This document shows, piece after piece, positions 1-6,024 of a stretch of 6,092 nt of DNA. The notes beneath the pieces are model-generated. The model was not told where the DNA came from, ran no database searches, and worked only from the letters and a program-made list of their open reading frames with translations. Both the position numbers and the translations under genes were made by a program. Origin of the DNA: Micrococcales bacterium (GTDB lineage Bacteria > Actinomycetota > Actinomycetes > Actinomycetales > Dermatophilaceae). The stretch is from the NCBI GenBank assembly GCA_030452775.1, contig JAKDLQ010000140.1, positions 1-6,092 on the forward strand, given 5' to 3'. Position 1 is the stretch's first letter. Every line of letters begins with the position of its first letter.

Positions 1-413
1 CCCTCGCGGCGAGCGCCTCGGTCGCGGCCGCCTGGTCCCTGGCGGTGGCGCCGCTGCCCACGAGTGGTGTCGCTCGGCAGCCGGCGACCCGGGCCCCCGC
101 CGGCGTGGCGAGCATCGGCGCGGTGGCAGTGACTTCACCCGGGTCCGAGCGCCGCCCCGACCGGCTCGCGACCGCCAGCAGGTCGCAGACCACGTCCGTC
201 TCTAGCGTCGTCTCCCGGATCGGCGCGACCGTCTCGACGGCTCGGCGCCCGGCCGGATCCGCCCCGCTCGGATCCGCCCCGGACGGGTCGTTCGTCTCGC
301 CCGCTGCAGGTCCGGCATCGCCTCGGGATCCCGCCGCTCCGGAGGCACCGGCGGCGGCAGTGGCCAACCCAGCTCGTGGGCTGACCGCATTTCCGGCACC
401 ATCAGGGCCATGA
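1..413 (+). CDS. 3' part of a membrane protein, probably the anti-sigma factor upstream of htrA (partial)
   Basis: The frame is open from base 3 to the TGA at 411-413 and has no stop back to the window edge, so the 5' end lies outside. A GTG at 45 is only an internal codon. The first visible residues (LAASASVAAAWSLAVAPL) look like the end of a transmembrane helix. About 115 residues follow that are rich in Ser, Ala, Pro and Arg and low in complexity, with no domain I recognise. Third codon positions are mostly G or C, which supports real coding, although this weakens over the last 30 or so codons. The stop overlaps the htrA start (ATGA). In Mycobacterium and relatives the gene just before htrA is the zinc-finger anti-sigma factor of SigE (RseA), and a single membrane span with an outside tail would fit. 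The zinc-binding part is not in the window, so the identity is inferred from position. It could be another single-pass membrane protein. Confidence 0.5.
   Translation, partial: LAASASVAAAWSLAVAPLPTSGVARQPATRAPAGVASIGAVAVTSPGSERRPDRLATASRSQTTSVSSVVSRIGATVSTARRPAGSAPLGSAPDGSFVSPAAGPASPRDPAAPEAPAAAVANPARGLTAFPAPSGP
255..284 (+). repeat. Two tandem 15-base units inside the upstream partial gene
   Basis: GGATCCGCCCC is repeated directly at 255-265 and 270-280. The 15-base units are in frame and encode GSAPL then GSAPD. This is a small in-frame duplication in a low-complexity tail. It probably arose by slippage and has no evident function. Confidence 0.6.
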
Positions 414-1843
414 GCCAGGAGCAAGGGACGGCTGGGCCGCACGAGGCAGATGACGACGCGGACCGGCGATCTGACGAGGAATCGACGTGGTGGTTCGATG
501 CCCCGGTGCCGGACTACGACGACGATGCATCTGATGCTCCGGCTGGAGCCGTTAGGCCGGAGGGCTCACACGGCGGGGGCGACGATGACGGCGGGAACGC
601 TGATGCTGCCGGTGCGTCCGCGCGCCGCCCCGCCTACGCCCCGACCGCTCCTATCCCGTTGTCGCCTCCCAAGAGCACCGGATACACCTATGAGACCGGG
701 GGCTCGACCGTAGGTGCCGGAGACGGTTCGCCGGGAGCCTCATCCCCGGCGCGCCCGCCGACCCCGCGGCGCGGACCTGTCTGGGTCGGGCTGGCGGCGC
801 TCGCACTCGTCTTCGGGCTCATCGGTGGGATCGGAGGCCAGCTTCTCGCCGACCGGACGCACCTCGGTGGATCGGCGGGCTCGGGCATCCCGGAGCCGGG
901 TCCCGGCGTTACGGCACGACCTTCGGGAAGTATCGCGGGGATCGCCGCCGCCGCGATCCCGAGTGTGGTGACGATCAAGGTCCGCGGCGATCGGGGCTCG
1001 GGGACCGGGTCTGGCTTCGTCATCGACGACAGGGGGCACATCCTCACCAACAACCATGTCATCGGCGGGGTATCGACCGGTGGCGACATCGAGGTGTTGC
1101 TCAGCAACGGACAGACCGAGAAGGCGGCGATCGTCGGGCGCGATGTCAGCTATGACCTGGCGGTCCTCAGGATGGAGCGCCAAGGTTTGGCGCCGCTCAA
1201 GTTCGGTGCGTCGGATGGCGTCGTCGTCGGTGATGAGGTCATCGCCGTGGGTGCTCCGCTCGGACTCGAGCAGACGGTGACCTCTGGCATCGTCAGTGCG
1301 CTCAACCGGCCGGTGACACCGGGCTCGGGAGACGAAGCGTCATTCATCAACGCGATCCAGACCGACGCCGCCATCAACCCCGGCAACTCCGGGGGCCCCC
1401 TGCTCGACATGTCCGGTCAGGTCATCGGCGTCAACTCCGCGATCGCCCGCGTCCCCGGCCCGAACGGCGGCGGCGGGGGCAACATCGGGCTCGGCTTCGC
1501 CATCCCGAGCGATCAGGCTCGCCGCACCGCAGATCAGCTCATCGCCAAGGGCAAGGCGACCCACCCGATGATCGGCGTCCTGCTCGATCGGAGCTTCTCC
1601 GGCGCGGGCGCCCAGGTCGTCGATGGCTCCGAGGCCGTGACGGCAGGAGGACCGGCGGACAAGGCGGGCATCAAGCCCGGCGATGTCATCGTCGGCTTCG
1701 ACGGCAAGCCCATCCGCACCCCCGACCAGCTCATCGTCTCGATCCGGTCCCGCGCAGTGGGGGACACCGTCACGCTCACGGTGAAGCGGGACGGCAAGGA
1801 CGTGGATCTCAAGATGACGCTCGAGGCGGCTCCTGACCAGTGA
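410..1843 (+). CDS. htrA: HtrA/DegP-like membrane-anchored serine protease with PDZ domain
   Basis: This 477-residue protein is a trypsin-fold protease that degrades or processes misfolded proteins outside the membrane. Residues 1-120 form an acidic, Gly/Ala/Pro-rich and probably disordered cytoplasmic segment. Residues 123-147 form one hydrophobic span. The protease domain covers about 172-375, with the full triad visible: His216 in TNNHV, Asp249 in VSYDLAVL and Ser327 in GNSGGP. A glycine-rich loop (about 349-358) precedes IGLGFAIP. A single PDZ domain covers about 385-474 (GGPADKAGIKPGDVIVGFDG). The length and single PDZ match actinobacterial HtrA rather than two-PDZ DegP. The ATG at 410 overlaps the upstream stop as ATGA, and AGGG at 404-407 is only 2 bases away, so translational coupling is likely. 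tatB follows on the same strand. By family knowledge this locus belongs to the SigE envelope-stress block. The protease call is very safe; natural substrates cannot be read from the sequence. Confidence 0.95.
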   Translation: MSQEQGTAGPHEADDDADRRSDEESTWWFDAPVPDYDDDASDAPAGAVRPEGSHGGGDDDGGNADAAGASARRPAYAPTAPIPLSPPKSTGYTYETGGSTVGAGDGSPGASSPARPPTPRRGPVWVGLAALALVFGLIGGIGGQLLADRTHLGGSAGSGIPEPGPGVTARPSGSIAGIAAAAIPSVVTIKVRGDRGSGTGSGFVIDDRGHILTNNHVIGGVSTGGDIEVLLSNGQTEKAAIVGRDVSYDLAVLRMERQGLAPLKFGASDGVVVGDEVIAVGAPLGLEQTVTSGIVSALNRPVTPGSGDEASFINAIQTDAAINPGNSGGPLLDMSGQVIGVNSAIARVPGPNGGGGGNIGLGFAIPSDQARRTADQLIAKGKATHPMIGVLLDRSFSGAGAQVVDGSEAVTAGGPADKAGIKPGDVIVGFDGKPIRTPDQLIVSIRSRAVGDTVTLTVKRDGKDVDLKMTLEAAPDQ

Positions 1844-1867
1844 TCGGATCGCCGCCACCGAACTACG

Positions 1868-1873
1868 TAGAAT
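1868..1873 (+). promoter_or_regulatory. Candidate -10 element for tatB (TAGAAT)
   Basis: TAGAAT lies in the 80-base gap between htrA and tatB and matches the TANNNT pattern of actinobacterial housekeeping promoters. No good -35 box is found 16-19 bases upstream (CGGATC at 17). A start near 1880 would leave a leader of about 44 bases carrying the tatB Shine-Dalgarno site. It is the only AT-rich hexamer of this type in a GC-rich gap. tatB may equally be read through from htrA. Confidence 0.35.
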
Positions 1874-1923
1874 GGTCGAAGGACGTCAAGTGACGATGTC
1901 GGTTTGCGTGGAAGCGAGGAAGC

Positions 1924-2310
1924 GTGTTCGACATCAACGGGTGGGAGTTGCTGATCCTCGGCGTGCTCGCCATCCTCGTGCTCGGACCCGAACGGTTGCC
2001 CGACTACGCCGCCAAGTTCGGCCGGTTCGTCCGTCAGGCCAGGACGATGGCCGAGCGGGCCAAGGCTCAGCTCAAGGACGAGATGGGGCCGGAGTTCTCC
2101 GACATCGACTGGCAGGCCTATGATCCGCGACAGTACGATCCCCGCAGGATCGTCCGCGAGGCCCTGAACTCCGCGGACGACGATGACCCCGATGGCAGGC
2201 CGGATCACGCGGATTCGGCGGATGCGGCCGACAAGACCGTCAAGGCACAGAGCGCGCCCGCGGGGCATGACCCACTGCTCGCGACCCCCTGGGACCCCGA
2301 GGCCACCTGA
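1924..2310 (+). CDS. tatB: Sec-independent (twin-arginine) protein translocase subunit TatB
   Basis: This 128-residue protein is the TatB subunit that, with TatC, receives folded proteins carrying twin-arginine signals at the cytoplasmic membrane. The N-terminus begins MFDINGWELLILGVLAILVL, a short membrane helix (about 6-20) with Glu8, the acidic residue typical of TatB. The GPERLP hinge follows at 21-26, then an amphipathic helix to about residue 55. The rest is a hydrophilic, Asp-rich tail. Length, Glu8 and hinge favour TatB over TatA. The GTG at 1924 is the only usable start: an in-frame TGA lies at 1891, and GAGGAAG at 1916-1922 is a close Shine-Dalgarno match. No tatA or tatC is present here; in many actinobacteria these lie elsewhere, and tatB sits after htrA as here. 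The gene ends convergently with mrp. Confidence 0.92.
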   Translation: MFDINGWELLILGVLAILVLGPERLPDYAAKFGRFVRQARTMAERAKAQLKDEMGPEFSDIDWQAYDPRQYDPRRIVREALNSADDDDPDGRPDHADSADAADKTVKAQSAPAGHDPLLATPWDPEAT

Positions 2311-2318
2311 GTCTCACC

Positions 2319-2397
2319 GAGTCACCCGGGTTGCCGAGCCGCCCAAGTTCCCTGGGTTTGCGAGTCACCGGGGCAGTTGCGGAGTCACCGGGGCAGC
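2319..2397. repeat. Degenerate direct repeats between tatB and mrp
   Basis: GAGTCACCGGGGCAG occurs at 2362-2376 and again at 2382-2396, a 20-base period. Weaker versions precede it: GAGTCACCCGGGTTGC at 2319-2334 and CGAGCCGCCCAAGT at 2335-2348. A related CCTCACCG lies at 2403-2410. The tract fills the noncoding gap between the convergent genes. It looks like a small decayed tandem repeat. Too few copies are present, and no spacers of even length, for a CRISPR array. Confidence 0.6.
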
Positions 2398-2400
2398 TGA

Positions 2401-2428
2401 GGCCTCACCGACCGGCCGGGGTGAGGCC
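2401..2428. terminator. Hairpin at the convergent tatB/mrp ends, possible bidirectional terminator
   Basis: GGCCTCACC (2401-2409) pairs perfectly with GGTGAGGCC (2420-2428) around a 10-base GC-rich loop. It contains the mrp stop codon (2405-2407) and the last few mrp codons, and lies about 90 bases past the tatB stop. No T-run follows on either strand, so it is not a classic intrinsic terminator. Actinobacterial terminators often lack the T-run, and a hairpin between convergent genes fits that role. Confidence 0.45.
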
Positions 2429-3547
2429 GAGTGAGCGACCGGCCAAGCCACGGGGACGGGCACCGAGACCGCGGGCGATCCCGCGCAGCACCACGGCGGC
2501 GGGGGAGTCGGGCTCACCGAGCACCACGGGTGTGCCGCTGTCCCCTCCTTCACGCACCCGGGTGTCGAGCGGGACCTGACCGAGCAGCGCTACCGGGGCG
2601 CCGATGCTGCGTGAGAGGGAGTCGGCGACCACCTGTCCGCCTCCGGACCCGAAGATCTCGTGCCGGGTGCCGTCGGGCATCTCGAGCCAGGACATGTTCT
2701 CGATGACGCCCGCCACTCGCTGGTGGGTCTGCAACGAGATGGCGCCCGCCCGCTCGGCAACCTCGGCGGCAGCCTGCTGCGGGGTGGTGACGACGAGGAT
2801 CTCCGCCGTCGGAATGAGCTGTGCTACGGAGATGGCGATGTCACCGGTGCCGGGCGGCAGGTCGAGCAGGAGCACGTCGAGGTCACCCCAGAAGACGTCG
2901 CCGAGGAACTGCTGCAGAGCGCGGTGGAGCATGGGCCCACGCCAGACGACAGGTTGGTTGCCGGGCACGAACATCCCGATCGAGATGACCTTCACGTCAC
3001 ACTGGATCGGCGGGAGGATCATGTCATCGACCTGGGTCGGTCGCTGCTCGACGCCGAGCATCCGCGGGACCGAGAAGCCGTAGACGTCCGCATCCACGAC
3101 ACCGACCCGCAGCCCCTGCTGTGCCATGGCCGCGGCGAGGTTGACCGTCACCGACGACTTGCCGACGCCGCCTTTGCCCGATGCGACGGCGTAGACCCGG
3201 GTGAGGGAGTTCGGCTGGGCGAACGGGATCTCCCGCTCCGGGGCACCGCCTCGCAACTGGGAGCGCAGCTCGGCGCGCTGTTCGTCGCTCATCACATCGA
3301 GACTCACGTTGACAGCAGTGACCCCAGGGACCTTGAGGAGGGCAGCGGTGCAGTCGTTGGTCAGCGTGGACTTCATCGGGCAGCCGGCGATCGTCAGGTA
3401 GATCGTCAGGTCGACCCTGCCCTCCTCGTCGATCTCGACCGACTTGACCATGCCGAGCTCGGTGAGCGGCTTGCGGATCTCGGGGTCGTTGACCGTGGAC
3501 AATGCCGTGAGCATCGCGTCACGGCTGGGCAGAGCAGGGGTGGACAT
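2405..3547 (-). CDS. mrp: Mrp/ApbC-type P-loop ATPase with N-terminal MIP18 (DUF59) domain
   Basis: The protein has 380 residues from the chosen ATG at 3547. By family knowledge it is a cytosolic ATPase that carries or inserts iron-sulfur clusters. An N-terminal MIP18/DUF59 domain covers about 8-88, with the family's conserved cysteine in AGCP (Cys56). The ATPase follows: deviant Walker A GKGGVGKS (124-131), VVDAD (150-154), VWRGPMLHRALQQFL (201-215) and the LLLDLPPGTGD switch (226-236). The C-terminus (RGLAGRSLGL) resembles the mycobacterial protein as I recall it, so the gene looks complete. The CXXC cluster ligands of E. coli-type Mrp are missing after ENMS (282-285). Other starts are ATG 3556 and GTG 3604. 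The latter adds 19 residues, lies 8 bases after the DUF1003 stop and has AGGGA nearby. I prefer 3547 because the family's first helix begins just after it and a TACGAT hexamer sits 7 bases before it. It is the last gene of the - strand cluster. Confidence 0.93.
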   Translation of the reverse strand: MSTPALPSRDAMLTALSTVNDPEIRKPLTELGMVKSVEIDEEGRVDLTIYLTIAGCPMKSTLTNDCTAALLKVPGVTAVNVSLDVMSDEQRAELRSQLRGGAPEREIPFAQPNSLTRVYAVASGKGGVGKSSVTVNLAAAMAQQGLRVGVVDADVYGFSVPRMLGVEQRPTQVDDMILPPIQCDVKVISIGMFVPGNQPVVWRGPMLHRALQQFLGDVFWGDLDVLLLDLPPGTGDIAISVAQLIPTAEILVVTTPQQAAAEVAERAGAISLQTHQRVAGVIENMSWLEMPDGTRHEIFGSGGGQVVADSLSRSIGAPVALLGQVPLDTRVREGGDSGTPVVLGEPDSPAAVVLRGIARGLGARPRGLAGRSLGLTPAGR

Positions 3548-3554
3548 GTCTGCC

Positions 3555-3560
3555 ATCGTA
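3555..3560 (-). promoter_or_regulatory. Candidate -10 element (TACGAT) for leaderless mrp
   Basis: On the - strand TACGAT is followed by 7 bases (GGCAGAC) and then the ATG at 3547. This places the expected RNA start at or next to the A of the ATG. No Shine-Dalgarno site precedes this ATG, and no clear -35 box is seen. The hexamer overlaps the alternative ATG at 3556, so use of this promoter would rule that start out for the short transcript. Confidence 0.45.
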
Positions 3561-3612
3561 TGCCGCTGTGCCGTCGTCTCCGAAGCGCCCCAGTCGGACT
3601 TCACCAGGTCCC

Positions 3613-4182
3613 TTACGTGCCGCGGCGCTCCCTACGGTCTGGATGGGTGTCGGCGTTGGTCTCGGGTGCGGCGATGAGGCCGCGATCCTCGAGTTCGCTG
3701 AGCAGGTCACGCAGCTCGGACCGGACGAAGTCGCGCGTTGCCTGCTCCCGTAGGGCCAGTCGCAGCGAGGCGACCTCGCGGGTGAGGAACTCGGTGTCGG
3801 CGAGGTTGCGCTCGTCGCGGGCGCGGTCCTGTTCGAGCCCGACCCGGTCGCGGTCGGCCTGCCGGTTCTGGGCGAGCAGGATGAGGGGCGCGGCGTACGA
3901 CGCCTGGGTGGAGAAGAAGAGGTTGAGCAGGATGAAGGGATAGACGTCCCACTTGTAGCCGAAGATGCCGACGATGTTCAAGGTGATCCACAAGATCACG
4001 AAGATCGTCATGTAGAGCAGGAAGTTGGCGGTGCCCATGTAGCGGGCGAACTTCTCGGCGAAGCGGCCGAAGGTATCCGGGTCGTAGGTCGGGCGCGGGA
4101 TGAGGGTCGGGCGCACCTCGCGTGGCTGATCGAGCCTCTGCTGCCGCGCGCGGGAACCCCGGCGGGTCGGTTGATCGCTCAC
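3613..4182 (-). CDS. DUF1003 family two-helix membrane protein
   Basis: This 189-residue protein matches the DUF1003 pattern. A basic N-terminus (1-30) is followed by FGRFAEKFARYMGTANFL (38-55), then two hydrophobic helices at about 52-75 and 80-104, joined by GYKWDVYPF. The motif WDVYPFILLNLFFSTQASYAAPLI and the following QNRQADRDR are typical of the family. Residues about 105-168 are highly charged and heptad-like, probably a cytoplasmic coiled coil. The tail is polar. The family's function is not established. The GTG start at 4182 overlaps the upstream stop by 4 bases (GTGA), and GAGGTGA at 4187-4193 is a good Shine-Dalgarno site 4 bases from it, so it is translationally coupled to the PRC/MgtE-N/CBS gene. 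That pairing suggests a shared membrane or ion-related job. The gene ends in TAA 65 bases before the preferred mrp start. Confidence 0.9.
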   Translation of the reverse strand: MSDQPTRRGSRARQQRLDQPREVRPTLIPRPTYDPDTFGRFAEKFARYMGTANFLLYMTIFVILWITLNIVGIFGYKWDVYPFILLNLFFSTQASYAAPLILLAQNRQADRDRVGLEQDRARDERNLADTEFLTREVASLRLALREQATRDFVRSELRDLLSELEDRGLIAAPETNADTHPDRRERRGT

Positions 4183-5483
4183 GGCATCACCTCGAGGTCG
4201 TGCCGCTCCTCACGCCAGTCCTCCGGGAGGATGTGATCGAGGACGTCATCGACCGTCACCACGCCGATGAGTCGACCGCCGTCGTCGACGACGGGGACCG
4301 AGACGAGGTTGTAGGTCGCGAGCGTCCGGGTCACGGTCTCGAGTGTCGCCGACGGCGAGACCGGCTCCATCTCCTTGTCGATGATCGAGCCGACCGCGCC
4401 GTGAGGCGGGTCGCGGAGCAGGCGTTGGATGTGCACGAGTCCGAGGTAGCGCCCCGTCGGGGCTTCGAGCGGGGGGCGGCAGACGTAGATCATGGAGGCC
4501 AGCGCCGGGGCGAGCTCCTCGCGGCGCACCATGGCCAGCGCCTCGGCGATCGTCGACTCGGGTGCGAGGACGACTGGCTCGGTGGTCATCATGCCGCCGG
4601 CCGTCTTCTCGTCATAGGTGAGCAGTCGCCGCAGCGGCTCGGCATCGTCCGGCTCCATGAGCCCGAGCAGCTCTTCGGCCTGAGCCGGGGAGAGGTCGGC
4701 GAGCAGGTCGGCGGCATCGTCCGGCTCCATCGCCTCGAGGACATCCGCGGCACGGTCGCTGTGGAGTCCGGCGATGATCTCCACCTGGTCGTCCCCGGGC
4801 AGCTCCGCGAGGAGGTCGGCGAGTCGATCGTCGTCGAGGGCATCCGCGACCTCGGAGCGGCGCTTGGGATTGAGCTCATGGATGATGTCGGCGAGGTCGG
4901 CCACCTTGAGGTCGTTGTACGTCTCGAGGAGCCGCTCGGCGCTCTGCTCGGCGGGCTGCTCATGCAGTCCCTCGACGTCACGGATGTCGACGAGCATGGT
5001 CTTGCCGGACCGCCGTCGAGCCAGACGCGACATGGCTCGTGACGCCGACGAGACCCCAGATGCCTGCCGGACGAAGACCTTGACCCCGAGCCAGTCCCGT
5101 CGGGCGGACTGCTCGATGGCGAGGTCCTCGACGATCGCCTCCGCGAACCCGTCCTCGATGGCCTCCTTGTCGGTCACCCTCACCCGGCGGTCGAAGAGCT
5201 CCGCAGCCACGAGAACCTCGTTGCTGCGCTGCTCGAAGCGACGCATGTTGACCAGGCCCGTCGTGATCACGGCCCCTGCGTCGATCGAGGTGATCCGTGT
5301 CATCGGGACGAAGACGCGGCGCCGGCCGGAGACCTCGACGACGAGTCCGATGGCGCGCGGCTGGTATCGGGTGGGGGAGAAGATCACGACGACATCGCGC
5401 ACGCGTCCGACCTGGTCCCCGAGCGGGTCGAAGACGCCCAGGCCCGTCAGGCGCGCGACGAAGACGCGGGTGCTCGTGCTCAT
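4179..5483 (-). CDS. PRC-barrel / MgtE N-terminal / CBS-pair protein without membrane pore
   Basis: This 434-residue protein appears to be soluble. Residues 1-75 form a PRC-barrel (GVFDPLGDQVGRVRDVVV ... YQPRAIGLVVEV). Residues about 90-170 look like a second, diverged PRC-like half (DWLGVKVFV). An MgtE-N superhelical domain covers about 183-290, with its repeated LADLLAELPGDD, AADVLEAMEPDD and AEELLGLMEPDD units. The family's linker YDEKTAGGMMTTEPV (290-304) leads into two CBS domains at about 296-355 and 365-425 (VPVVDDGGRLIGVVTVDDVLDHI). In MgtE these regions sense cytosolic Mg2+ and gate the pore. Here the five-helix transport domain is absent, because the protein ends just after CBS2. 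It is therefore probably a Mg2+- or nucleotide-responsive regulator rather than a transporter; this is inference. A similar protein lies near mrp in Mycobacterium, as I recall. The ATG at 5483 has no Shine-Dalgarno site but a TAACCT hexamer 7 bases upstream. The gene follows the split-barrel-like gene by 18 bases. Confidence 0.92.
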   Translation of the reverse strand: MSTSTRVFVARLTGLGVFDPLGDQVGRVRDVVVIFSPTRYQPRAIGLVVEVSGRRRVFVPMTRITSIDAGAVITTGLVNMRRFEQRSNEVLVAAELFDRRVRVTDKEAIEDGFAEAIVEDLAIEQSARRDWLGVKVFVRQASGVSSASRAMSRLARRRSGKTMLVDIRDVEGLHEQPAEQSAERLLETYNDLKVADLADIIHELNPKRRSEVADALDDDRLADLLAELPGDDQVEIIAGLHSDRAADVLEAMEPDDAADLLADLSPAQAEELLGLMEPDDAEPLRRLLTYDEKTAGGMMTTEPVVLAPESTIAEALAMVRREELAPALASMIYVCRPPLEAPTGRYLGLVHIQRLLRDPPHGAVGSIIDKEMEPVSPSATLETVTRTLATYNLVSVPVVDDGGRLIGVVTVDDVLDHILPEDWREERHDLEVMP

Positions 5484-5490
5484 ACGGGCA

Positions 5491-5496
5491 AGGTTA
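5491..5496 (-). promoter_or_regulatory. Candidate -10 element (TAACCT) for the MgtE-N/CBS gene
   Basis: On the - strand TAACCT is followed by TGCCCGT and then ATG, a 7-base gap. It lies in the 18-base space after the upstream gene's stop. No Shine-Dalgarno site is visible in the space. A TTGAC at 5500-5504 is far too close to the hexamer to be its -35 box. The layout fits an internal promoter that yields a leaderless transcript. Confidence 0.45.
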
Positions 5497-5501
5497 TGGG
5501 G

Positions 5502-6017
5502 TCAACGCCGACGGCGCTGGGTGCCTCGCCCGCGCCAGTGCCACGGTCGCCATGACGTCGTCGTGGCCGGTGTCTCTGCCGGGAGCGCGCGAAGGTTGTC
5601 GGCGCCGTAGGAACCGGGCGACTCGACCGGGACGTCGAAGGGGCGCAGTGCCGTGATCGTGCAGGACTGGGCCCACCGCGTCAGGCTGTCATCGACCGCG
5701 TTGAGCCGGCGGGCTCTCAGCGCCTCGGCAGCGGTCTTCCAGGCCGGGCTGCCGGGCTCGAGGATCTGGGTTCGGGCCCGGACCGTGAGCAGCCGGGAGC
5801 CGGTATCCTTGCTCCGCAGGATGATCCGGACCTCACGGGGTAGCCAGGGCAGCGTCTGCTCACCCGGCCCGTTGACGACGTAGGCCGTGCCATCCACCCA
5901 GACGTGCCACGCGGGTCGGGCGCGCTCACCGGGCGCCTCGATCCAGAAGAGACCCGACTTGGTCATCGCTTCGCCGAGCAGCGCGGTGAGGTTGACGGCA
6001 GGCGTCGGCTCGGTCAC
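5502..6017 (-). CDS. Conserved protein of unknown function, resembling FMN-binding split-barrel proteins
   Basis: This 171-residue protein has no signal peptide or membrane segment. Residues about 20-128 alternate as beta strands around WHVWVDGTAYVVNGPGEQTLPWL (37-59), VRIILRSKDTGSRLLTVRARTQIL (63-86), PGSPAWKTAAEALRARRLNA (88-107) and RWAQSCTITALRP (114-126). This reminds me of the pyridoxamine 5'-phosphate oxidase-like split barrel and of actinobacterial hypothetical proteins found next to MgtE-N/mrp genes. Cofactor-binding residues cannot be assigned with confidence. The C-terminal 20 residues are Trp/Arg-rich and end RGRGTQRRRR, a basic tail that could bind nucleic acid or membrane. The start is GTG at 6017. 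GGAGG lies only 2 bases upstream and TAGGCT 7 bases upstream. It appears to be the first gene of the - strand cluster. The gene is likely real on codon use and position; its function is unknown. Confidence 0.8.
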   Translation of the reverse strand: MTEPTPAVNLTALLGEAMTKSGLFWIEAPGERARPAWHVWVDGTAYVVNGPGEQTLPWLPREVRIILRSKDTGSRLLTVRARTQILEPGSPAWKTAAEALRARRLNAVDDSLTRWAQSCTITALRPFDVPVESPGSYGADNLRALPAETPATTTSWRPWHWRGRGTQRRRR

Positions 6018-6024
6018 GACCTCC

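Noticed and set aside
202..411. A 69-codon - strand frame under the first partial gene
   Set aside because: It is Arg/Pro-rich with no motif, and the + strand frame has better G/C at third positions and a proper overlap with htrA.
1872..2123. A small + strand frame starting in the htrA-tatB gap
   Set aside because: It overlaps tatB in another frame and encodes an Arg-rich shadow; the ATG is part of the candidate TAGAATG promoter sequence.
1534..2268. A 244-codon - strand open frame across the htrA end and tatB
   Set aside because: It crosses two well-supported genes and an intergenic gap in antisense and has no family features.
2362..2396. Possible CRISPR-like repeats
   Set aside because: There are only two close copies with a 5-base gap and no spacer-sized intervals, so it is a short tandem repeat.
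2660..3943. A 427-codon + strand open frame antisense to mrp and DUF1003
   Set aside because: It lies opposite two clearly recognised genes, its product is charged and without any domain, and such long antisense frames are common in high-GC DNA.
4122..5042. A 306-codon + strand open frame antisense to the MgtE-N/CBS gene
   Set aside because: The product is an Asp/Glu/Arg/His-rich shadow of the real gene's codons, with no recognisable motif.
4179..5483. Calling this gene a magnesium transporter mgtE
   Set aside because: The membrane transport domain is absent; only the sensing MgtE-N and CBS parts are present, behind PRC-barrels.
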